Source: Bradysia coprophila (lineage: Eukaryota > Arthropoda > Insecta > Diptera > Sciaridae). From it: a stretch of 64,000 nucleotides of DNA. The notes beneath the pieces were generated by a model that had not been told where the DNA came from, searched no databases, and was given only the letters and a program-made list of their open reading frames with translations. A program made the position numbers and the translations under genes. Shown here piece by piece: positions 1-12,619 of the stretch; the stretch's first letter is position 1; every line of letters starts with the position of its first letter. Location: positions 5,715,716 through 5,779,715 of the forward strand of contig NW_023503376.1 in assembly GCF_014529535.1 (NCBI RefSeq). The letters are read 5' to 3'.

Positions 1-353
1 GTGATATCGCCAAAACTTGAACCAATTTTGGTGAAAATAAATACAATGGTTCGGCGATCCAGGCAAGCTACAGCTCGTTAGAATCGTCTTTCAATTCTAA
101 GAAATAGGGATCTTTTGGTTTTTCTGTTAGTTTCCCATTTTCGGAGTGAACTCTTGAAAAGTCATAGCATGTCAAGGGGTGGTGAAAACAGTTTTTTTGT
201 GATAGCTCAAGATAGACTTGTTTCTAAAAGTTGAAAATTTGTAGGAATATAGGCCTTGGGCAGACCTACATAAAGAGTATAATCATCGGTATGGGCCGCC
301 ACCCGTTCTAGACCTATGACTCAAAATATGGTGAATGTTTGGACAGTCCTACT

Positions 354-460
354 GGCTTGCAACAGAATTTATCCGCGGAACTGACTATAGGGTGTTGTAG
401 CTGGACTTACCCTCTTTCATTCCACGTATAAAAAACCCCAGATAAATTCTGTTGCAAGCC
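354..460. mobile_element. MITE-like element in left palindrome arm
   Basis: A 107-bp segment starts with GGCTTGCAACAGAATTTATC and ends with its exact reverse complement. It lies inside the left arm of the large palindrome and has a counterpart in the right arm, so it was present before the inverted duplication formed. It has no coding capacity. The superfamily is not assigned because no clear target duplication could be read. Confidence 0.75.
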
Positions 461-1144
461 ATAAAGTTAGTTGAAGTAAAATGTCGCTCCAGGAGACCCA
501 TATTTTTCAGTGTTTTCAACTTGTTTTTGGTCTTCAAACAGGCTGGAGCGATGGGAATGAAATAAACTAAATCAAAATTACATGTTCAGCTCGAAATTGT
601 CCTGAACCGTGCGATCATTGTCCTTGAAAATGTTGCTTTCCTCCTACTTCGTAGTAGGTGGAAAACATCATTTATTTGACTTCATAAAAATATCAGGAAC
701 TCAATTGCTTGCTACGAATATAGGTTTATTGTAAAGCAGAGATGCGCAGCGTTCGTTTACATATAAAAAACGTTGTTTTACACACATTTCCATATTGTGT
801 GACCTCTTGTGAAGCACAAATTACATCTTGAGTGACCATTTATTGTCTGTAAACGAACGCTGCGCATCTCTGCTTTACAATAAACCTATATTCGTAGCAA
901 GCAATTGAGTTTCTGTTAATTTTGTGAAGTAAAAGAAATGAGGTTTTCCACCTACTACGAAGAAGGAGGAAAGCAACATTTTCAAGACAAATGATCGCGC
1001 GGTTCAGGACAATTTCGAGCTGAACATGTAATTTTGATTTAGTTTCATTCCCATCGCTCCAGCCTGTTTGAAGATCAAAAACAAGTTGAAAACACTGAAA
1101 AATATGGGTCTCCTGGAGCGACATTTTACTTCAACTAACTTTAT

Positions 1145-1251
1145 GGCTTGCAACAGAATTTATCTGGGGTTTTTTATACGTGGAATGAAAGAGGGTAAGT
1201 CCAGCTACAACACCCTATAGTCAGTTCCGCGGATAAATTCTGTTGCAAGCC
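1145..1251. mobile_element. MITE-like element in right palindrome arm
   Basis: Mirror copy of the 354-460 element with the same 20-bp terminal inverted repeats. It sits at the equivalent place in the right arm of the palindrome. Confidence 0.75.
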
Positions 1252-2716
1252 AGTAGCACTGACCAAACATTGACCATATTTTGAGTCATAAGTCTAGAAC
1301 GGGTGGCGGCCCATACCGATGATTATACTCGTTTTGAAGGTCTGCTAGAGGCCTATATTCCTACAACATTTCACATTTTAGAAAGATTTCTATCTCGAGC
1401 TATCACCGAAAAACTGTTTTCACCACCCCTTGACATGTTATGACTTTTCACGTGTTCACTCCGAAAATGGGAAACTAACAGAAAAACTAAAAGATCCCTA
1501 TTTCTTAGAATTGAAAGACGATTCAAACGAGCTATAGCTTGCCTGGATCGCCGAACCATTGTTTTCAAATTGGTTCAAGTTTTGGCGATATCACTCTTAA
1601 GCTAATATGGTGTAGTCGTTGGTGAATTCAATAAAATTCATATTTTTAGATCTCTGTCAAAGCGAAATACGTCTCGGACGTAATATATTCGATCCCGCTG
1701 TATAACTACCTCACCATACTTTTTAACAGATGACAGTGTGTCGACAATAAACAATGAGTTCGAGACAACGTCGTTCTATAATAAATTGCGTGACTAAACA
1801 AATGAAGTCTTTCCGTCAAAAATACTTAGATCTTTACAACATGTTTGCCGGCTGTGAAAGGTTAATCGTCAGGAATACTTATCGGCAGCAAAATCTGTTT
1901 TCGAGTTAAATGTAATTTCTTGTTAACATATACAATGCCTTACACACATCCCACGTAAAGAAAGTTTTTAAAAGTTGACACAGGCCATTTTAGTGATGGA
2001 TTAGCTATTGAAATCGAAACCGAATAAAACGCGCTAAACGAATCCACAGCGATAACAACAGACCAAACGACGGTGTAGATGATAAATTAACGAAAACAAA
2101 AAAACAGAAAAAAAAAATATTTTGAACCGACAAGACATTGAACATCGTCAATTTTCTTAATTAAAATTTGTTATTGACCCAATCAATTCACGTGTCCCAA
2201 TGTTTGCTCTCGCAGTCATCACATTTAAAGTGGTTTTAAGGAATTTGCATTTTGTTGTTGTTGTGTACTTACAATATGTTTTTATTGCGACGGCAAAGTA
2301 TTCATTTGTGATTGGCGATCGGCCCAGTACCAAGGTGTATATGAATGTATGTTCTCTTTAAATCCTTAGATGAACAAAGCCAATTTTAGAATGGAACAAT
2401 AATGACACATATACAGACACAACACACACACAAAATCCGCAATGGCCCGTACCATGTCATTACAACTTTCGATATATTTTAATGTGATGTTCAATCGAGA
2501 TGTTTAACAGAGAGACGAAAAAAAAATAATTTGGTTTTTTAAGAAAAACAACAAAACTTTTTACTTTTATTTCATTTGCAAAGTGATCCACACACCGTAT
2601 CTCGCTTAAAACCTTTTTGCGCATACAAAAATAATATTGAGATTTTATGCTATTAATTCATAACACACATTTACTTTTCCAATTCAACTAAAGTTGCGAC
2701 TCTTTCAACACCAATT

Positions 2717-2744
2717 TTGTTTTGTTGTTGTTGTTGTTGTTGGT
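2717..2744 (+). repeat. (TTG)n microsatellite
   Basis: Short run of TTG trinucleotides in AT-rich intergenic DNA. Confidence 0.8.
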
Positions 2745-4110
2745 TGGTAGAATTTATTTATCTGTTGAATTTTTCGATATTAAATTTTATTCACTACATT
2801 TTCTGCGGTTAATCGATATAAGAGTAGTTCATTCGGCACTGGGTTTTCTATTTTGAAACAATATTTTCGACACTGACGATAAAACCAACGCATTCGTTTC
2901 GTCTCTGACAAATGTTTTGTTGTTTATTTGTATCATTTCTATAATTTCATTTTTTTTTTATTTTGTTAATTAGCACAAGTCCTTGAAAACATAATACGCA
3001 ACTGAAAATGAAAAAATAAAAATTAAATATTTTTCTCTCTTTAAAACCGAAACCACATCACAATAACTTTAATATCAACAAGAAAAATCACTTTTAGATA
3101 ATAATCCTCTCGCTATAAATATAACAACTATTAATTACAACCATATCAACTTCAACATCTCATATCTATTATGGTGAACGAATTCATTTATTATTTTTGA
3201 TCTTTTTTCTTCACTTCTTTTGAAAATAATTTTTTTTTTATTTCTCTTCTTTTCAAACTTTTTAATTCTAGTTACGTGGACCAAAAGTCAATGGTTTCCA
3301 CTTCAATAACCAATTCCATTGACAACAATATACATATGGAAACAATTCACATTTAACACACTTTAACACATGTGAGAGACAAAGAGAACGATTTATGCTA
3401 ATAACCCACCAATTACTTAATTAAATCAGACAAATTTTTTGTAAAGAAATTTTTTTTTTAAATTCTTTTTTATGGAAAAAAATAAATTTTAATCGAGAGA
3501 AACGTGTGTATGCTGTTAAGTCTACGATCAACACTCTACTGGATCTATCCGATTATTTCAACGTTGAAGCTACCTCATTGGAACTGACTCCATCACGGCT
3601 CCAGTATATTACACTGTCGTAAATAAATTGATGTTTATAAAATTTATAATTTGCGCTATAGCTGATTATTGGTTGAGTTGGATATTGTAATTAACTGGTT
3701 TCTTGGAAGCAAAAAAAAAATTCATTTATATCTGTATATATACATCCATACAAATATACAACACTTAGCTTATACACATTTACATTTCTACATACTCTAT
3801 ACACAACATTTTTACATTTATCTCTTCTTTTCTGATGCATGTTTGTTGTTTATTTCTTTTTCTTATTATTAATTTCAAGATGAATACGATAGACAAGTCG
3901 GGTCTTGTTGAGTTTCAACAAAGAAAAATTTATAATTGCTGGGGATTAAGAGAAGAGAATGAAGGAAAAAAAAAGAAGTCGAAAATGTGCTACACACAAC
4001 ATCTCATATATAGATGTATATACGGTATGCGGTTGGCATATTGTAAATAAAATGCATTCAAGTGATTGTAATGAAATGAATTAAATAATTAGTTGTTTGA
4101 TCAGTTGAAT

Positions 4111-4137
4111 GTTTTGTTGTTGTTGTTGTTGTTGTTC
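4111..4137 (+). repeat. (TTG)n microsatellite
   Basis: Second short TTG run, preceded by a similar GTTTTG lead-in. Confidence 0.8.
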
Positions 4138-5377
4138 ATCGGGGCACTCTCCATTTCAGCTTTTCGAATACGAAAAATCTCGACAGAAAATTTTAAAATA
4201 ATTTTTTTTTTGATAATTATTATGGATTGTATGTCCATGGGATAGACTATTAATGTGTTCATAACGTGTGAAACCAATATAATATAATTAAAAATCTTCC
4301 TACTTCCTTATTTCATTCGATTTCAATTTTGACTATATTTTACCATTTTATACACATGGAACAGACAGATATAACTTTATTGAAAAATGTATATTAACAA
4401 CCGTTAATAAGAGTCACTGTTTTTGTATATATATAAATAAATATTAAAAACCTTCCATGTTGGAACGCAGATTATTACAAACTCATTCCGAAAACTCGTT
4501 TTGTCAATTGATGAAATATTTTTAAGAAATTTTTTTTTATGGAGACTATTATTTCTTGAACATGACGATTTTATTATTTTTTTAAATATATTTCACTCCT
4601 CGAAAACCAAATCATTTTCATTAGCAACACTTTCGAAGTTTTATTTGAAAATTTTTATTGTTTATAATATGAAATTTCGAGATGTGATGTTGGTCTTTTT
4701 TTAATCGACTCTCTGCTCGTGCTGAATATATTTTAAATATAATGTTTTAATGATGTGAGTACGATGAATATTATATTGATGTGAGTTGGGCGTATGGGTG
4801 ATAGAGAAACTAAAATCACACTCAGCTGAATCCAACGAAATATTTTCTTAGTTTTCACTCTCATAGAATTTTCTTTCAGATGGTGTGTTGGTGTTCCATC
4901 GGAACTTTTTTTTTTCTTAAATTTTATATTAAACGTTGGGGGTAAACCATTGTGGTTCCTGAAGTTCGTCGATATTGCTATTTCGTAGACTTTTGACATA
5001 AAATACATGAGAAATGTCAAAAGTTCACGAAAGTCCTATACTTACGAACTTTACGAATCATAATGGCTTAGCCCTATTGAATCGATGCAATGCAAGTGCA
5101 GAGAGCTATCAACTTTAACGGGCACCTGCACCAATATTGATATTTTTCCGGGCAGCTCCATACAAATTATAGAGCCGCATCGGATATCGTGTAATCCTAG
5201 AGGTACTATTACGAGCCTGACCCTTACGATGTGATAATATTATTAAAGCTTCTTATTTTCGACGTTTCGATTAATTTCTATTAAATCCCTGGAACTTCAA
5301 TGCAATCAGAAGTAAACGCTCATGCGAACAATAGAACAATAGAATAGCAAACAATGGAAACACACTATTGTTCTAAT

Positions 5378-5837
5378 GTAAGTTCTATTGTCAGTTCTAT
5401 TGTCAGTTCTATTGTCAGTTCTATTGTCAGTCCAATTGTCAGTTATATTGTCAGTTCTATTGTCAGTTCTATTGTCAGTTCTATTGTCAGTTCTATTGTC
5501 AGTTGTTTTCGTGTTCGGCGATTGTCAGTTCTATTGTCAGTTCTATTGTCAGTTCTATTGTCAGTTCCATTGTCAGTTCTATTGTCAGTTCTATTGTCAT
5601 TTCTATTGTCAGTTCTATTGTCAGTTCTATTGTCAGTTCTATTGTCAGTTCTATTGTCAGTTCTATTGTCAGTTCTATTGTCAGTTCTATTGTCAGTTCT
5701 ATTGTCAGTTCTATTGTCAGTCCTATTGTCAGTTCTATTGTCAGTTCTATTGTCAGTTCTATTGTCAGTTATATTGTCAGTTCTATTGTCAGTTCTATTG
5801 TCGGTTCTATTGTCAGTTGTTTTCGTGTTCGGCGACT
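5378..5837 (+). repeat. 12-bp minisatellite (TTCTATTGTCAG)n
   Basis: Roughly 36 tandem copies of a 12-bp unit with occasional substitutions. A 20-bp interruption (TTGTTTTCGTGTTCGGCGA) occurs near 5502-5521 and recurs at the array's right end near 5817-5836. This suggests that a block of units plus interruption was itself duplicated. The unit length is a multiple of three and contains no stop, so all three forward frames stay open, giving repeating SSIV, VLLS and QFYC peptides. These are almost certainly not genes. Confidence 0.95.
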
Positions 5838-7529
5838 TTTGACATCATTGTACATCTACGTCCAGCCTTTGATTTGATACAGAAAGCGCAGATAAAATTA
5901 CAGTAAGAACGCGAAGCTATTATCACTTCAATCTCTTTCTCTAATATCTTAAATTCGCCTGAAGCAGCAGCAAATTTCCAACTTAAGCAGCAGATTGAAG
6001 CATGGCTCGGGTACTTCTTTCAATATAAGCGGTTTTATTGTCTGTCCCATGCAAAATCTAACCATTACATAGAAGTTTTCCTCTTGTGAAAATGAACCAT
6101 TGCATGAAGAATATTTCCGGTTCATGCTGCTACGTAATTCGGCAACAACTTTGTGATACTCGCCGCAAACTCACAAGTGTGTGCACCTTGCTTTGGTAAT
6201 GTTTTTCGACAGGTGTAGTTGTACTCTATACTTGTCAGAAAGCTTAAAACCATAAAACTGTTACTTCACGTAATGAATTACTTTCGCAGCATCCAACGGA
6301 ATCCAACGAAAAAATCGATCAATAGTGTGTCTTGATAAAATTGGTGGACAAGCATTACCTGAACCTGAACTGAAAATACCTGAACATGTTCTGACCTTAA
6401 ATTTCTATGTTTAATTATGACCTGACCTAAATTGACCTGAAATTTGAATTTAACTATATTCTCAAACTCAAACCTTACAAAACTTTTTAATAAATTTGTA
6501 CGAAGACTTCAGCCTGCGTGAAGCCTGACCTGATAAGTCTGCACAAAATTTTGGTCTGTTCTATACTTTTCGAATTTCCAAACTTGTTATATCCTGCTGG
6601 CAAGGTTTGACCCTTCTATTAACTGCATCGGTTAATGATCTTATTAACCAGATCAATGTGTTTGCATTCAACGAATGCGAACGAGACTGAAATGCAAATT
6701 TCCAATAAAACGAAAGATGAAACATTACTCGTACACTTAAATATGAGTTAAAAATGATTTTGTGTGTATACACACGAATTGCTCGTTGAACGGTTCACAT
6801 ATGAAATATTCAATCAATTTATAAACACAAATATTTCAATATCTTAACGGCATGTCTGCACTTTGGATGGGAAATGATGAAAATATTGAACACAAGATCG
6901 CATTTATTACAGATGTATTTACTTATCCATTTATACATTTTAAGACGTAAACGTTGTCAGTTATGTTCTTTAAACAAAGCTCTTATTGAGAGTAGTTCGA
7001 TCGGTGAAGAAATAAGAATTGAAAATTTATTACCTTCGCGGTACTGGTATACAGTATTTGTGAGAACTAAGGAAATGTGTAAATGGTCCAACTGCTATGG
7101 CACATGTTCGGTCTCTGTTTAACTTAATTTTCTGTTTCTTTTCGATTTATTTCCAAGCCAAGTAATTTGTTGATTGAATACTGATGCCAATAAAAGGACT
7201 TCTCAAAACGTTTCACTCGCTGCGCTCCACATTGTAATTCTTATTAAGTCTTGGCGATTACATATCCACTACACATTACAGTACAAATGACTAAGATGGA
7301 CGATTGCCTAAAGTTTTAAATCCGAGTTGAAGCTGACTTTCACATAGTTATTGGTTCTTGCGTGACATCTTTTTAACTCTCTGTCATTACATCACTAAAA
7401 GGCATCGTTAGGGCGATAATTCAATTCTTACTAACTAGTGTTGATCGCTAATTTTTTAGCAAATTTATGTCATTTCCGACTCGGGCTGGAAACCTCTCAT
7501 TTGTTATAAAAAAGCCCTTTAGCAAGCGT
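5838..7529. other. Intergenic DNA, no gene seen
   Basis: Mostly unique AT-rich sequence. About 6110-6310 resembles the 51848-52082 palindrome family: it shares the stems reading CTCACAAGTGTG and the end GCAGCATCCAA. About 6350-6545 holds degenerate CCTGAAC-like repeats. No coding region is supported. Confidence 0.5.
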
Positions 7530-7744
7530 TAATATATATTATGCACCTGTTGCCAAGATTGGTATTTTGACGTGTAGGACATTATTGCCCTAGCCGAAGG
7601 CGTGGGCCATAATGCCTACACGTCAAAGTAACAGTCTGGCAATAGGTGCATATCATATTTTATCTGTCGAGAACAGATATGTCGAGATAAACAAAAACTC
7701 CCTAGAGGGATAAGCTCGAGATTATCGTTCTAGACAGATAAAAT
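7530..7744 (+). mobile_element. Double-hairpin element, copy 1 (family DH1)
   Basis: A ~215-bp element made of two consecutive imperfect hairpins. The first pairs ATGCACCTGTTGCCAAGATT with a complementary segment ending AATAGGTGCAT, around an apical motif GCCGAAGGCGTGGGC. The second pairs ATTTTATCTGTC with a segment ending GACAGATAAAAT. Near-identical copies lie at 54333-54546 (inverted) and 54799-55012. It has no coding potential. A MITE or a structured non-autonomous element is likely, but its mobilising enzyme is unknown. Confidence 0.8.
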
Positions 7745-8216
7745 AACTATTAACTCCATCTAGTTCACGGGTTTGTTAGAATTTGAGCGAAATTAAATTT
7801 AAGACCGTACGAAGTACAAGAATCTCATAATGTTTTCAGTTACATCCTTGTCTACGATACGATGTGTTGATACATCGTTCATATACGGCGACGGAAAAAT
7901 TCATTCAAAACCGTTCTCACACGATAAATCGTAAAGAAATGACATTTCATAACAAAAAATCATGGCAAAATATGTCGTATTTCAGTTGTCCGGTGCACAA
8001 AATAAATTTCAACGCACTGTGATAATACGACGCTGCGTTTAATTCAGGTTTGACACTTTTAATTTTTAATTTTCGGCCGAATTTCAGGTCAGATGCGTCA
8101 AACACTCTGTTTAGTTTGGAAACGTAATATTTTGAAGAAAGAATTGTGTAAAGAGATGAACCCGATTCGTCTTTTACACAGATCTAATAATTGGTATCTG
8201 TGAAGCAAAAAGTCAG

Positions 8217-8475
8217 CAGGGCATACTTTTTAGAAACTTTTAGAGAAAATCGAGAAATTCTAGAAACTTTGAGAAATTCAAGAAATATTCAAGAAATTCC
8301 AGAAAATTCAAGAAATTCGGGAAACTTCGAGAAATTCAAGAAATTTCAAGAAACTAATTTCTCTAGTTTCTTGAAGTTTCTCGAATTTCTCGAATTCGAG
8401 AAATTTTAAGAAATTCGAGAAAATTCGAGAAATTTCAAGAAATTCAAGAAATTAGTTTCCAAAAAGTAGGCCCTG
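8217..8475. mobile_element. hAT-like non-autonomous element with AGAAATTC repeats
   Basis: The ends are CAGGGCATACTTTTTAGAAA and its imperfect inverse ending AGTAGGCCCTG. AGTCAG lies on both sides, a 6-bp flanking match. The interior is made of degenerate 9-10-bp AGAAATTCA-like repeats, partly in inverted orientation. It resembles the 26152-26389 element in both end and filling. Confidence 0.7.
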
Positions 8476-8497
8476 AGTCAGTGTGAATGTGTTATTC

Positions 8498-8720
8498 ACC
8501 TGTTACAGACGGCAAGCACATGACCAGTATTATTATCGGGTCTATACTCCCATCGATCAAAGTATTTTTTAATCGGTTGATTTCAAATCTTGTACTTCAT
8601 TTTTTTAACATGCATTTTACTGTATTAAGGACCATGTTACACAGAACTTGTCATTATTTTTGTCGTCGTTATCGATAACAGATGAATAGACGTATGTGAT
8701 AGGTTAAATGCTCTATAACT
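8498..8720 (+). repeat. E1 dispersed repeat copy
   Basis: Starts CTGTTACAGACGGCAAGCAC and includes TTGATTTCAAATCTTGTACT and GTCGTCGTTATCGATAACA. A close direct copy lies at 18740-18925 and an inverted copy at 47912-48100. Shorter or more diverged relatives recur across the window, recognised by GAAGTAATAGATTT and TTATCGACANNNATGAC-like blocks. Confidence 0.75.
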
Positions 8721-9653
8721 TCTGAACTTTAAAACAAAGAAAATTAATTGAAAAATGACATAATCATTGTCGTGTCGACTTCAGAATTGCTAGACTGTTC
8801 GGCATTTCAAATTGCAATAACACACAATTTGCAGATCGGCTGCTATAACGTCTTTCTCGTTGACTTATCACCATCATTTTATTTATTTCTCTTGAATATT
8901 TTCTTGCTTTTTATTCTGCTTATTTAATGAATTAGTATCGGCCAGTAACGTACCATACAATAAATAATTTATGTTAATTATTACGACTCAACGTTTGCGG
9001 TGTTTATACATGTGATGTTCACAGAAACCATACGTACGTTTATTATATGTATGTCGTCTTTTCGTCTAGTAGAAACATTTTTTTTTTAATCAGCCATATA
9101 AGTCTAACGTTTGAAAAGTTGTAGTTGGATTGAATGGAATTGAAAACGGAAATAAGTTAATTATCGTATCGCAAACGCACACACCAGCTAAAAGCTAAAG
9201 TGTTCGACCAATTTAATTCGAGATGTGACTACATTCTAAAGAGTAATTTAAAGTTTTTAAAATGTGCGCTACATGCAATTTTCCGTTCTGTAATTTAAAA
9301 ATAACTTCAAGTTAATTGTACTGGCGAAAAATTTAGAGAGCGTTGTATTCACGTTGGTATGTGATTGCGTTTAGCAGTGATCATAATCAAGTGTCGTACA
9401 TTGAATTGGTTTGATTACGTTTGTTGCGACAAAAAATTTTTTTTTTTTAATTTCGTTTACGAGTGGGTGAGGGTAGGGAAGTTTCTAAATTTTCAAAAAG
9501 TAGAGTATCAACCACAACCCAATTACTATCGAACGCACTCGACCGTCGATTTTTTTTATTTCTGACCTTATCATTAGAATTAAGAGTATCACCGAAGACC
9601 GAACAACCCTTCGACCGAAGAAATTCAGGCTAAAAAAAATTCTCCTGAATGAT
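8721..9653. other. Intergenic DNA, no gene seen
   Basis: AT-rich unique sequence with no coding or structured element that I can support. Confidence 0.5.
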
Positions 9654-9935
9654 TGAACGAAACATTTAACGAAACATTGAACGAAACATTTAACGAAACA
9701 TTTAACGAAACATTTAACGAAACATTTAACGAAACATTTAACGAAACATTTAACGAAACATTTAACGAAACATTTAACGAAACATTTAACGAAACATTTA
9801 ACGAAACATTTAACGTTAACGAAACATTTAACGAAACATTTAACGAAACATTTAACGAAACATTTAACGAAACATTTAACGAAACATTTAACGAAACATT
9901 TAACGAAACATTTAACGAAACATTTAACGAAACTT
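9654..9935 (+). repeat. 12-bp minisatellite (AACGAAACATTT)n
   Basis: About 23 near-perfect tandem copies of a 12-bp unit, broken once near 9815 by a 6-bp irregularity (AACGTTAACG). One frame reads as an uninterrupted NETF repeat. This follows from a stop-free 12-bp unit and is not evidence of a gene. Confidence 0.95.
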
Positions 9936-11056
9936 AAGTGAGGTTTTGTCTGAAAGTACCGTATCTTGAAGATGGCCTATTACTGCAGAAAAGTTTAAAA
10001 ATCAGCTGATTCACTCATACAAACAACCACTACAACTACCAACTACAAAACCCATGTGTGTAGTATTAAACACTCACAGCCAGTTTCATTTGTATGAGTA
10101 AACCAGCTGAAGCTAAGCTGACATTTGATAGCTCTTTACTGTAAGTACTCAAAACTAGTAAAGAAATGCCAAGCACATGACAAGTTTATTGGAATGAAAA
10201 CAACAGTTTGAAAAGTGGTCGAGCGAGGCGGTAATCGTCCATTGCCGTGGTTTTATTCACTAACAATTTACAAAGGTATGTCTCGAGTTGGTAAAGTTTA
10301 TGTTTTTCAGCGAATGCAGATAAAAGCGGGCATTCTTTCCGATAAAATAATAATTCCCGCGTGTATTTATACTGCAGTATGTTGAGGAATTTTTTTAAAA
10401 AGCCGTTACACTTAGTCGAAGAAAGTGCACACGGACATTGTGCGTTTTATTAAGAATTTCTTTCAAATAAATTGGTGAAAACAATTCAGAGTTCAATTCA
10501 GTGTTTTCGTTCACGTACTGATAATGCAAAAACTTTTACTTACAATAGTTTTTGCGTTGGGTAATTTGCATTTTTATCTTAATTGAGTTCGTTATAATGC
10601 CATTAATGTGGCTAATTAAAAAGCATTTCACTTATTTAATTGAAATGCTAATAATTCAAAAATAACTTTTACAAAGTAGGAAACGATTTGCGAAGCATGA
10701 TCTAGATATTGAGGAATATTGTGGAAAGAATTCAGGTTTCTGTGTGGGTGGATGACCCATGCGTTTTGTTTGTAGAACATTTGAGATTGAAAATGTACTG
10801 GTTACACGAGTGAATTGGAGAATTCCGACAATGCCATCAACAGTGAATCTTCTAAAATATTTCAATTAGAATGTTGTGAGTGGCAATTATACGAGAAAAA
10901 CAGGACAATGATACTTCAAATGTTAGTTAAGATAACTAAAGTTATACTTAAGGCTTCGGAACAATATTGCCAAGTCAATTGCTGGCCTTTTTTGGGCTTG
11001 AAATAGATTTAGACAGCACTGTTCATATGTCATCAACAATGACGAAAAAAGCAATG
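9936..11056. other. Intergenic DNA, no gene seen
   Basis: Unique AT-rich sequence. A short imperfect inverted repeat is visible around 9990-10125 (CAGCTGATTCACTCATAC against GTATGAGTAAACCAGCTG). No supported coding region. Confidence 0.5.
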
Positions 11057-11125
11057 AGTGCTGGCTAATTCTGGTTAGATCATCAGCGGGGCGAGGTGAA
11101 GGGTGTGGGTTCATGCCTCACCCGT
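11057..11125 (+). pseudogene. tRNA-like sequence (decayed tRNA or SINE head)
   Basis: The segment TGGCTAATTCTGGTTAGATC resembles a tRNA D-arm/A box. About 30 bases on, GTGGGTTCATGCCTCAC resembles a T-arm/B box at the expected spacing. Acceptor and anticodon stems do not pair convincingly, so this is more likely a tRNA-derived SINE head or pseudogene than a working tRNA. Read by eye; no covariance model was run. Confidence 0.35.
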
Positions 11126-11504
11126 GCACATCAAAATTCAATTCGATTCTAGAATTTCAAAAATGTCTAGAAATTTAGAATAGGTCGCGATTTGTGTTCA
11201 TCTCAAAAGAATGTTCTGGTTAATGTTCTGCTACTAATCTGATGAAGTAGTAGATTTCATATCGAACACTCTTGCCTATCATTAGAGCAAAATTAGTAAA
11301 AGAGGTCATGTTAGACACTACGGTCATATTACTTATCATTTGTAATAGTACATTACGTTCTTGTGTCCAAATTTTTATTTCCGTCCCGAAGGGGAGTATT
11401 CCTACTCTACATAATTGAAAACCGGTCACAAATAGTTGCGCACCGTTAAATCGCCGAGGCAAATAGGCGTCGTCGTTCATAAAAGGAGTCCGCCTTTTAA
11501 TGTG

Positions 11505-12619
11505 ATTTTCCAGAGTCCATATCTCTTATGTCTACGTCTCTTTCGGTCACGCAAGGATCTGGAAAATCATGCTAGAAGAATCACCTGAACTAGAAATGCC
11601 TTGTGACCTAATCCCTCCTGCGTTCAGATTCGAAAAATCTTACAAGATTAATTTTCCAGCTAGAAGTGACTGGACCCCAGGTACTGTTAACTCATCGGGT
11701 TCAGTGATTGAATGGTATACAGATGGCTCGCGTAAAGGTGACGGATCAGGATCTGGTTATTGTTGTCCCCAATTTGATTGGGTGAAATCGGTACCATTAG
11801 GTCGCTGGATTACAGTTTTCCAAACTGAACTAACGGGCATTTTGAGTTGCTGCACAGAGATATTAGATAAAAATATTCGTGGAAGCACCATTCTGATCTG
11901 TACTGACAGCCAATCGGCTCTTAAAGCTCTTGATAGCTATAAGTACTCTTCTTTCCTAGCCCTTCAGTGCAGGGACGTCTTAGAACTATTAGCTAGACAA
12001 TGTCAAGTCATACTTACTTGGATACCGGGCCACAGCGGGCATCCCGGAAATGAACTGGCAGATCAACATGGCCAGGGAAGCTTCTGATACGCCTCTATCC
12101 GGTCCTGAACCGGCTATTGGTGTGTCTCCTTCCGTGTTACAAAGCGTTGTTAAGTGCTGGAAAGCCAGCACTTTTTCAAAGCATTGGAAAAGCATTAACT
12201 TTGCCAGACAAGCCAAAGCTTGTTTAGAGATAAGCGAGGCTCGCTCAAGAGTCTTTCTCTCATTATCCAGAAAGGATCTAAAACGCCTTACTGACGTCCT
12301 TTCAGGGCATTGTAGCCTTAACAGCCATCTGTTTACTACGGGTCTTACAGATAGTGCATCCTGCAACCAATGCGGCGACATCGAGACGGCTGAACACTTC
12401 CTGTGCAAATGTTCCGCATATATTATCGCCAGAGCCAAATGTCTTGGCTCTGAGCTATGATCATATAAAGCTATTCCACCCTAAGTGTATACTTAACTAT
12501 ATGAACCAAGTGAATAGAATTTAACATGCTGTGGGCACGCACAACGGGCCCATTGGCGGCCAAGGTGCAGGAAATTTTGGGTCTCCCATTATCTCCACCC
12601 ACTTAATCTAATCTAATCT
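11505..12619 (+). mobile_element. 5'-truncated non-LTR retrotransposon (RNase H-bearing LINE)
   Basis: Contains the RNase H domain and C-terminal cysteine region of a LINE ORF2, then a ~160-bp 3' UTR ending in a short TAATC repeat tail (12603-12619). The reverse transcriptase and endonuclease are absent, and an in-frame stop near 11500 marks the truncation. RNase H at this position plus a short tandem-repeat tail fits the I/LOA/R1-like group of insect LINEs. The clade is an inference. Confidence 0.88.
11569..12460 (+). pseudogene. LINE ORF2 remnant: RNase H domain plus C-terminal Cys region, frameshifted
   Basis: The first open part (11569-12087) carries a complete-looking RNase H fold by motif: Asp in WYTDGSR (residue ~52), Glu in FQTELTG (~87), Asp in CTDSQSALKAL (~113), then TWIPGHSGHPGNELAD. 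RNase H cuts the RNA strand of RNA-DNA hybrids during retrotransposition. Directly after NELAD the frame shifts: the continuation beginning AREASDTPLSG is read in the frame of 12050-12460. That part includes GHCSLNSHLF and CNQCGDIETAEHFLCKC, a cysteine-rich C-terminal tail common in these LINEs. The frameshift near 12065 and the lost N-terminus make this copy inactive. The apparent ATG at 11569 is internal to the original ORF. Confidence 0.88.

Larger units (their letters stand above)
1..1596. repeat. Long inverted repeat (foldback), ~0.75-kb arms
   Basis: The first ~760 bases are repeated in inverse orientation at 849-1596, separated by an 88-base spacer (761-848). The outer ends match: GTGATATCGCC at position 1 pairs with GGCGATATCAC ending near 1595. 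Arms differ by scattered substitutions and small indels, so this is a real, slightly aged palindrome. The left arm begins at the first base of the window, so the palindrome may extend upstream. Open frames inside (for example 840-1124 and 1371-1568, minus) resemble no protein I know and have no supporting signals. It could be a large foldback transposon or a segmental inverted duplication. Confidence 0.9.
1597..5353. other. AT-rich intergenic DNA, no gene seen
   Basis: About 3.7 kb of AT-rich sequence with many poly-A and poly-T runs. It contains short (TTG)n microsatellites near 2717-2744 and 4111-4137. Short open frames here are low-complexity and lack homology, splice signals or start context that I can support. 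Confidence 0.6.
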